Source: an uncultured Aquincola sp.
GTDB taxonomy: Bacteria > Pseudomonadota > Gammaproteobacteria > Burkholderiales > Burkholderiaceae
Reading direction: 5' to 3'
Assembly: GCA_937883885.1 (NCBI GenBank)
Contig: CAKZXL010000627.1
Span: 1 to 64,000 of the forward strand
Length of the DNA: 64,000 bases
The first letter of the stretch is position 1, and the number at the start of each line of letters is the position of its first letter. The translations under genes and the position numbers were made by a program. Under the pieces are notes generated by a model that worked only from the letters and a program-made list of their open reading frames with translations, was not told the DNA's origin and ran no database searches. This document shows positions 58,595 to 64,000 of the stretch, in pieces.

Positions 58595-59791
58595 TCATCG
58601 AGCTGAGTCCTTTGCGCCGGCAGCGTCGCGGCGTGACAAGGCGGCGAAGCGGCGCCGCTGCTGCGCAGCATTGCCGAGCCACGCCGACAGCACGAGCGTG
58701 CGCTGCAGGTACAGCCCGAGATCGTGCTCGTCGGTGACGCCGATGGCGCCGTGCATCTGCACGGCTTCGCGTGCGATGGTGAGTGCGGCCTCCGAGCAGC
58801 GCGCCTTCACGCGGGCCGCCAGCTGCGCGCGCTCGGTGCCGGCGATGCCGCGGTCGAGTTCGGTCAGCGCGTGTGCGAGCACCGCGCTGCTCAGCTCCTG
58901 TTGGATGAACAGGTCGACGGCACGGTGCTGGAGGGCCTGGTAGCTGCCGATCGGCCTGCCGAACTGCTCGCGCGTGCGCAGGTAGTCCAGGGTCATCGCC
59001 AGCATCCGGCGGCCGCCGGCCAGCAACTCCACCCCCGTCATGATGAGGGCCTCGTCATGGGCGGCAGCGAACGCCGCGCGCGCGCGATCGCCGCTGGCCA
59101 GCAGGTGGCTGTCCGGCACCACCACATTGTCGAGATCCAGCCGGGCCGCGAACGTACCGTCGGCCAGTCGTTGCAGCAGGCGCTTCGATCCGACGGCTTC
59201 GGCCGGCAGCCAGACCAGCGCCAGCCCCTCCGAGGACGAGGCGGTGACGATGTAGGCGTGCGCCCCAGCGCCGGGCCGCACATGCAGCTTGCGGCCATTC
59301 AGCCGCAGCCCGGAGGCGCTTCGCGCGCACACCGCGGCCGGCTCCGACGGATGGCCCTGGCTGTCGAAGCTAGCGATGCCGGTTGGATCTTCCTGCCAGG
59401 CCACGGCAGGCAGGAGCTGCCCCGACGCGGTTTGTTCGAGGAGCCCCGCGGCCATGCCCTGATCGCCGCAGCCGGCCAGCAGGCGGCCTGCGAAGACGGT
59501 GACCGGCGTCAGCGGCTCGGGGGCAGCCTGCTCCGCCAGGGCAGAGACCACCTCGGCCATCTCGGCGAATCCCTGCCCGTAGCCACCGACGGACTCCGGC
59601 GCGAGCAGACCGGTCCAGCCCTGCTGGGCCAGTGCCGCCCAGAAGCGCAGGTCGAACCCCGGGGCCTTGCCGCGAAGTGCGCGGGACCTTGACGGAGGTG
59701 ACTCCCGGCCCACAAACGATGTCGCACTGGCGCGCAGCAGGGCGCGCTCTTCGAGTCGATCGGCCGGTGTGGCCACGGTGGAAGCAGACAT
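58595..59791 (-). CDS. Acyl-CoA dehydrogenase-like, beta subunit of a second heteromeric pair
   Basis: A 398-residue ACAD-fold protein without the TEP-GS flavin motif (WQEDPTGIAS stands there) and without a C-terminal base motif. REQFGRPIGSYQALQHR and QMHGAIGVTDEHDLG are kept. This is the expected degenerate partner of the 57432 product. The N-terminal 30 residues are low in conservation; ATG 59789-59791 lacks a strong Shine-Dalgarno and may be translated by coupling. Confidence 0.85.
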   Translation of the reverse strand: MSASTVATPADRLEERALLRASATSFVGRESPPSRSRALRGKAPGFDLRFWAALAQQGWTGLLAPESVGGYGQGFAEMAEVVSALAEQAAPEPLTPVTVFAGRLLAGCGDQGMAAGLLEQTASGQLLPAVAWQEDPTGIASFDSQGHPSEPAAVCARSASGLRLNGRKLHVRPGAGAHAYIVTASSSEGLALVWLPAEAVGSKRLLQRLADGTFAARLDLDNVVVPDSHLLASGDRARAAFAAAHDEALIMTGVELLAGGRRMLAMTLDYLRTREQFGRPIGSYQALQHRAVDLFIQQELSSAVLAHALTELDRGIAGTERAQLAARVKARCSEAALTIAREAVQMHGAIGVTDEHDLGLYLQRTLVLSAWLGNAAQQRRRFAALSRRDAAGAKDSAR

Positions 59792-59808
59792 GCGATGAGG
59801 ACCGGCAA

Positions 59809-60975
59809 TCAGTACGACTTGGGTAGGCCGAGTACCTTCTCGGCGATGAAACACAGGATCAGCTGTGGGCTGATCGGGGCGACCCGCGGGATCAGCATCT
59901 CGCGCAGATAACGTTCGACCTGATACTCTTTGGCGTAGCCGAAGCCGCCCAGCGTGGCCATGGCGCGCTGGCAGGCGGCGAAGCCAGCTTCCGCCGCCAT
60001 GTACTTGGCGGCATTGGCATCTGCTCCGCAATCCAGCTTGTGGTCGTACTTCCAGGCCGCTCGCATCGTCATCAGCCAGGCGGCCTCCAGCTCCACCCAA
60101 CTCTGCGCCAGCGGGTGCTGGATCGACTGGTTCTGGCCGATCGGACGGTCGAAGACGATGCGTTCGCGCGCGTACCGGCTGGCCCGTTCGAGCGCGGCCT
60201 GTCCAAGCCCGACCGCCTCGCCGGCGATGAGGATGCGCTCCGGGTTCATGCCGTGCAGGATGTACTCGAACCCCCGGCCTTCCTCGCCGATGCGATCTTC
60301 CACCGGCACCTTCAGGCCATCGATGAAGAGCTGGTTGGAGTCCACCGCCTTGCGGCCCATCTTGTCGATTTCACGCACCTCGACGAAGTTGCGGTCGAGG
60401 TCGGTGTAGAACAGGCTCAGACCGAGCGTGGGCTTGCGGCACTGTTCCACCGGCGTGGTGCGGGCCAGGATCAGCATCTTGTTGGCGACCTGGGCCGTGG
60501 AAATCCATACCTTCTGGCCGCTCAAGACGTAGTGATCACCGCTGCGCTCGGCGCGGGTCTTGAGCTTGGTGGTGTTCAGGCCCGTGTTGGGCTCGGTCAC
60601 CGCGAAGCAAGCCTTGTGCTGGCCGGCGACGAGCGGTGGCAGCATGCGGCGCTTTTGCTCGTCGGTGCCGAACACCACAACTGGCTGCAGCCCGAAGATG
60701 TTCATGTGCACCGACGAGCATCCCGACAGGCCGGCGCCCGAACGCGCGATGGCGGCCATCATCACTGTCGCTTCTGAGATGCCCATGCCACTGCCGCCAT
60801 ACTCGGTCGGCATGCAGATGCCCAGCCAGCCGCCGGCGGCCAGGGCGTCGTACAGCTCGAACGGAAAGCCGCCGTCACGGTCGTGCGACAGCCAGTAGTC
60901 GTCGCCGAAGCGCTCGCAGATCTTCCCGATCGCTTCGCGGATCGCTTCGTGCTCGCGGTTCTCGATGAAGTCCAT
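59809..60975 (-). CDS. Acyl-CoA dehydrogenase, IVD-like branch
   Basis: A 388-residue ACAD: AVTEPNTGLNT in the flavin region, VWISTAQVANKM, MNPERILIAG with Glu at the IVD-type position, ending EKVLGLPKSY. It shares the subfamily ending with the 26353 and 54392 proteins. ATG 60973-60975 (MDFIENREHE) is the only start matching family length. It lies between the dienoyl-CoA reductase and the heteromeric ACAD, all on the minus strand. Confidence 0.9.
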   Translation of the reverse strand: MDFIENREHEAIREAIGKICERFGDDYWLSHDRDGGFPFELYDALAAGGWLGICMPTEYGGSGMGISEATVMMAAIARSGAGLSGCSSVHMNIFGLQPVVVFGTDEQKRRMLPPLVAGQHKACFAVTEPNTGLNTTKLKTRAERSGDHYVLSGQKVWISTAQVANKMLILARTTPVEQCRKPTLGLSLFYTDLDRNFVEVREIDKMGRKAVDSNQLFIDGLKVPVEDRIGEEGRGFEYILHGMNPERILIAGEAVGLGQAALERASRYARERIVFDRPIGQNQSIQHPLAQSWVELEAAWLMTMRAAWKYDHKLDCGADANAAKYMAAEAGFAACQRAMATLGGFGYAKEYQVERYLREMLIPRVAPISPQLILCFIAEKVLGLPKSY

Positions 60976-61001
60976 GATCGGATCGCCTGCGCTGCCGAGT
61001 G

Positions 61002-63074
61002 TCAGAAAGTCATCGCCAGTCGCGTGCCTTGCTCGATGGCGCGCAGCGCGTCCAGTTCGGCCGCGCGCTCGGCGCCGCCGATCACCGCCGGCTCGATGCC
61101 GAGGGCACGCAGCTCGGCGACCAGTCCGGCCTCGGGCTCCTGGCCAGCGCACACGACCACCGTGTCGACCTCGAGCAGCCGCGGTTCGCCGTTCACTCGG
61201 AGGTGCAGACCGGCATCGTCAATCTTGTCGTACGCGCAGCCGGTGAGGGTCTTGAGCCCGCGCTGGTCGAGCCGCGCACGCAAGGCCCAGCCGGTGGTCA
61301 GCCCGAGGGAAGTGCCCGGCTTCTGCGGCTTGCGCTGCAGCAGCGTGACGGAGCGCCAGGGCTCCGGGTGTCGCGGGGTGGTCAAACCGCCGAAATTCTC
61401 TTCCGTGAGGTCTACACCCCAGTCGGCGAAGAACGCCTGGGCGTCGCCGCTGGTACCGTGCGCTGCTGGGCGCCGCGGCGGGGTCGCAGGATCGTGTTCG
61501 TCGTGAAGCAGGTATTCGGCAACGTCGAAGCCTATGCCGCCGGCACCGATGACGGCGACCCTTCGCCCGGCGATTCGGCGCCCGGACAGCAGATCGGCGT
61601 AGCCGATCACCTTGGGGTGTTCGATGCCGACGATGTCGGGCTTGCGTGGGCGCACGCCGGCGGCGACGACGATGCGCTCGAAGTCGGCGGAAGCGATGTC
61701 GGCGGCGGTCGGGCGTCGATTCAGGTTCAGCTGTATGTCCAACTCGGCGATGCGCGCGCTGAAGTAGCGCAGCAGCTCGTCGAACTCCTCCTTGCCCGGA
61801 ACGGCGCGCGCCAGATGGAGCTGGCCGCCGATGACCGCACCGGCCTCGAACAGCGTCACGGCGTGACCTCGTTCGGAAGCGGTGATGGCGCAGGCGAGCC
61901 CGGCCGCACCGGCACCCACCACGGCGACTCGGCGCTTGGCCATCGGCGCCGGCATCTCGGCGAACTCCAGCTCGCGTCCGGCGCGCGGGTTCACCAGGCA
62001 TGACGTGGGTCTGCCGGTGAAGATGAAGTCGAGGCAGGCCTGGTTGCAGGCGATGCAGGTATTGATCGACTCAGGTCGGCCGGCAGCCGCCTTGCGCACG
62101 AAATCGGGGTCGGCCAGAAAGGGGCGCGCCATCGACACCATATCGGCGTCACCGGAGCCGATGATTTCCTCTGCCACCTCGGGGGTGTTGATGCGGTTGG
62201 AAAGGATCAGCGGGATCCTCAGCGCACGCTTGATGCGTGCACCGACGGCCCGGAAGGCCGCGCGCGGCACGAGGTAGGCAATGGTCGGCACCCTGGCCTC
62301 GTGCCAGCCGAAACCCGTGTTGATGAGATCAGCTCCGGCGGCTTCGATGGCGCGCGCCAGCGCGACCACTTCGTCGGCCGGCGCGCCGCCCTCCACCAGA
62401 TCGAGCGCCGACAGGCGGTACATGATCAACCCGCGTGCTCCCAGGCGCTCGCGGGTGCGGCGTACGATCTCCACCGGCAATCGGTGCCGGTTCTCCATGC
62501 TGCCGCCGAACTCGTCGTTGCGGTCGTTGCAGCGCGTGGTGGTGAACTGGCTGATGAGGTAGCCTTCGGAGCCCATCACCTCCACGCCATCGAAGCCGGC
62601 GTGAAGAGCCAGTTCGGCGCAGCGCACATAGTCGTCGATGGTGCGCCAGACCTCCTCGGAGGCCAGCGCGCGCGGCGCGCGGCGGTTGATCGGCGAGGGG
62701 ATGATCGAGGCGCCCACCGGGTTGGCGATCTTGGCATAGCGGCCGGTGTGCAGCACCTGGAGCACGATCTTGCCGCCTTCGGCATGGACCGCTTCTGCAA
62801 TCGGGCGCAAAGCCTCGGCCTCATCGGGCGTGGTCAGCATCGGCCCGTGTTCGTCCAGCCGCGCCTCTGCATTCATCGCGTAGCCACCGGTGGCGATGAG
62901 GCCGGCCCCGCCTCGAGCGCGCTCGGCGTAGAACGCGGCCAAGCGAGCCGTGCTGCCGTCCAGGTGCTCCAGGCCGGTGTGCATCGAGCCCATCAGCGTG
63001 CGGTTGCGCAGCGTATGGCTCCCGGCCTGCAGCGGGGCGAGCAGATGGGGGAAGGCGGGCTTGGGCTTGCTCAT
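61002..63074 (-). CDS. 2,4-dienoyl-CoA reductase-type NADH:flavin oxidoreductase
   Basis: A 690-residue FadH-type protein. An N-terminal Old Yellow Enzyme TIM barrel carries Tyr172 (GYLISQF) and His258 (GWHEAR), which match the E. coli FadH catalytic Tyr/His. Cys340, Cys343, Cys347 and Cys359 form a 4Fe-4S site, and GAGAAG (387-392) starts the FAD/NAD domain. It reduces 2,4-dienoyl-CoA, formed when unsaturated or multiply dehydrogenated chains are degraded. First gene of the 63-53 kb operon; ATG 63072-63074 faces a weak copy of the shared operator. Confidence 0.9.
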   Translation of the reverse strand: MSKPKPAFPHLLAPLQAGSHTLRNRTLMGSMHTGLEHLDGSTARLAAFYAERARGGAGLIATGGYAMNAEARLDEHGPMLTTPDEAEALRPIAEAVHAEGGKIVLQVLHTGRYAKIANPVGASIIPSPINRRAPRALASEEVWRTIDDYVRCAELALHAGFDGVEVMGSEGYLISQFTTTRCNDRNDEFGGSMENRHRLPVEIVRRTRERLGARGLIMYRLSALDLVEGGAPADEVVALARAIEAAGADLINTGFGWHEARVPTIAYLVPRAAFRAVGARIKRALRIPLILSNRINTPEVAEEIIGSGDADMVSMARPFLADPDFVRKAAAGRPESINTCIACNQACLDFIFTGRPTSCLVNPRAGRELEFAEMPAPMAKRRVAVVGAGAAGLACAITASERGHAVTLFEAGAVIGGQLHLARAVPGKEEFDELLRYFSARIAELDIQLNLNRRPTAADIASADFERIVVAAGVRPRKPDIVGIEHPKVIGYADLLSGRRIAGRRVAVIGAGGIGFDVAEYLLHDEHDPATPPRRPAAHGTSGDAQAFFADWGVDLTEENFGGLTTPRHPEPWRSVTLLQRKPQKPGTSLGLTTGWALRARLDQRGLKTLTGCAYDKIDDAGLHLRVNGEPRLLEVDTVVVCAGQEPEAGLVAELRALGIEPAVIGGAERAAELDALRAIEQGTRLAMTF

Positions 63075-63096
63075 CGCATTCGATGCTTTTGGGCTA

Positions 63097-63112
63097 ACTA
63101 ACGTATGTTCGA
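63097..63112. promoter_or_regulatory. Weak copy of the shared operator in the divergent promoter region
   Basis: ACTAACGTATGTTCGA matches CCWAAC-N4-GTTWGG at 9 of 12 positions, within the gap 63075-63257 between the dienoyl-CoA reductase and the transglutaminase-like gene. The gap also has the repeated word GTATG (63103, 63116) and is locally AT-richer than its surroundings, as expected for a promoter. Evidence for this copy is limited. Confidence 0.35.
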
Positions 63113-63257
63113 TCGGTATGCTATCGTATCCTGACAGCGTGCCGACGTCGCCGTGATCGAGCTACGGGTTTGCCCGCGGCATCGTCTGCACCCCCGCTTC
63201 GGGCTGTGCCGCTTCTGGCTTTGCCACATTCGTTCCGTCTGCATTGCGCCGCCTCAC

Positions 63258-63953
63258 ATGATGTCTAGTGCTTCCACCCCTGCCGCCGATCCCTTCCTTG
63301 CCCCGGGACGCTGCGTCGACAGCGATCACCCCGCGGTCAGGGCCTTTGCCCTCGAGCACGCGCAAGCATCGATGCCGCCACGCGATATCGCCGTGCGGCT
63401 GTACTACGCCGTGCGCGACGGTTTCCGCTACGACCCCTACTTCTTCGACATGTCGGAGCAGGGGCTCAAGGCCAGCCATGTGATCGCCAACGGCCGCGGC
63501 TTCTGCGTGCCCAAGGCTGCCTTGCTGGCAGCTTCTGCCCGTGCGCTGGGTGTGCCGGCCCGGCTCGGCTTTGCCGACGTGCGCAACCACCTGACCAGCC
63601 CGCGGCTTCGGGAGATGATGCAGACGGACGTGTTCGCGTTTCACGGCTTTGCCGAGCTGCTGATCGACGGACATTGGGTCAAGGCGACGCCGGCTTTCAA
63701 CCTCGGTCTGTGCGAGAAGGCGGGTGTCAAGCCGCTCGAGTTCGATGGCCGGGCCGACTCGGTCTTCCATGAGTTCGACGCACACGGCCGTCGCCACATG
63801 GAGTACGTCCGCGAGCGGGGCAGCTTTGCCGACGTTCCTCGGCGCGAGATGCTGGCTGCGTTCGCCGAGCTGTATCCGGCCTTCGAGACCTGGATGCGCA
63901 ATGCAGGAGCCGGCGACTTCGAGCAGGAGGTGAGTTCTGGCGACGCCACCTGA
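63258..63953 (+). CDS. Transglutaminase-like cysteine protein
   Basis: A 231-residue transglutaminase-fold protein. Cys83 in GRGFCVPKAALL and His129 in AFHGFAELL correspond to the catalytic Cys/His; the third residue falls at TPAFN, where Asn148 stands in place of the usual Asp. These proteins act as proteases, amidases or are catalytically altered; substrate unknown. ATG 63258 or 63261 begins the conserved part; an open frame to 63153 is not supported. It is divergent from the dienoyl-CoA reductase. After its stop, 63954-64000 shows an open frame with no clear start that cannot be judged at the window edge. Confidence 0.8.
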   Translation: MMSSASTPAADPFLAPGRCVDSDHPAVRAFALEHAQASMPPRDIAVRLYYAVRDGFRYDPYFFDMSEQGLKASHVIANGRGFCVPKAALLAASARALGVPARLGFADVRNHLTSPRLREMMQTDVFAFHGFAELLIDGHWVKATPAFNLGLCEKAGVKPLEFDGRADSVFHEFDAHGRRHMEYVRERGSFADVPRREMLAAFAELYPAFETWMRNAGAGDFEQEVSSGDAT

Positions 63954-64000
63954 AGCCGAAGAACGATCGGGGCGCGCGCGGCGGGTCGAGTTTTCCGGCT

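Noticed and set aside
1..64000. CRISPR array, tRNA/rRNA genes, phage or defence genes, intact insertion sequences
   Set aside because: No repeat-spacer pattern, no tRNA-like fold or rRNA motif, and no transposase, integrase, nuclease or toxin-antitoxin motif was seen on either strand.

Overview
The window is a GC-rich, tightly packed stretch of bacterial chromosome with about 58 genes. They are devoted almost entirely to uptake, CoA-activation and beta-oxidation of carboxylic acids. Two Bug/TctC-type periplasmic receptors and a remnant of a Gram-negative porin point to a betaproteobacterium, most likely Burkholderiales; this is inferred from gene families, not from an rRNA. I see no rRNA, tRNA, CRISPR array, intact mobile element or transcriptional regulator.

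Layout. (1) About 16.4 kb down to 0.3 kb, minus strand: one long operon with a crotonase, SCP-2-type thiolase, HSD10-like dehydrogenase, acyl-CoA dehydrogenase (ACAD), a complete Liv-type ABC transporter with a long-chain acyl-CoA synthetase gene inside it, an alpha-methylacyl-CoA racemase-like protein, an SDR, a second ACAD, a second CoA ligase and a MaoC hydratase. (2) 16.5-32.7 kb, plus strand, divergent from the first: CoA ligase, thiolase, a two-subunit MaoC hydratase, SDR, a two-subunit ACAD, both halves of an MCC/geranyl-CoA-type biotin carboxylase, a family III CoA-transferase, another ACAD, three crotonases and a beta-carbonic anhydrase. (3) 32.7-36.0 kb: an ACS-family acyl-CoA synthetase, then a divergent nitroreductase and flavodoxin pair. 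(4) 46.0-36.0 kb, minus strand: BadH-like and BadI-like ring-cleavage genes leading a second Liv/acyl-CoA synthetase cassette with two tandem binding proteins and a hot-dog thioesterase. (5) 46.1-53.4 kb: a frameshifted Bug receptor, a Baeyer-Villiger monooxygenase of the 4-hydroxyacetophenone monooxygenase type, ACAD plus MmgE/PrpD, a crotonase and a porin remnant. (6) 63.1-53.4 kb, minus strand: 2,4-dienoyl-CoA reductase, four ACAD genes (one heteromeric pair), an MFE2-like SDR, a crotonase and a Bug receptor. (7) At the right end, a transglutaminase-like protein.

How the genes fit together. Ten ACADs, seven crotonase-fold proteins, five SDRs, three MaoC proteins, two thiolases, five AMP-forming ligases, a methylacyl-CoA racemase-like enzyme, an acyl-CoA carboxylase and a ring-opening BadI homologue suggest breakdown of a branched and/or alicyclic acid, for example a terpenoid, naphthenic or steroid-side-chain type compound. 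The Baeyer-Villiger enzyme could oxygenate a ketone intermediate. The actual substrate is not shown by the sequence.

The most notable unexplained signal is a shared palindrome, CCWAAC-N4-GTTWGG. It occurs in four intergenic or divergent promoter regions (34659, 46027, 47143, 52081), with weaker copies in two more (about 16462 and 63097). It looks like the operator of one regulon covering the whole cluster, controlled by a regulator encoded elsewhere.
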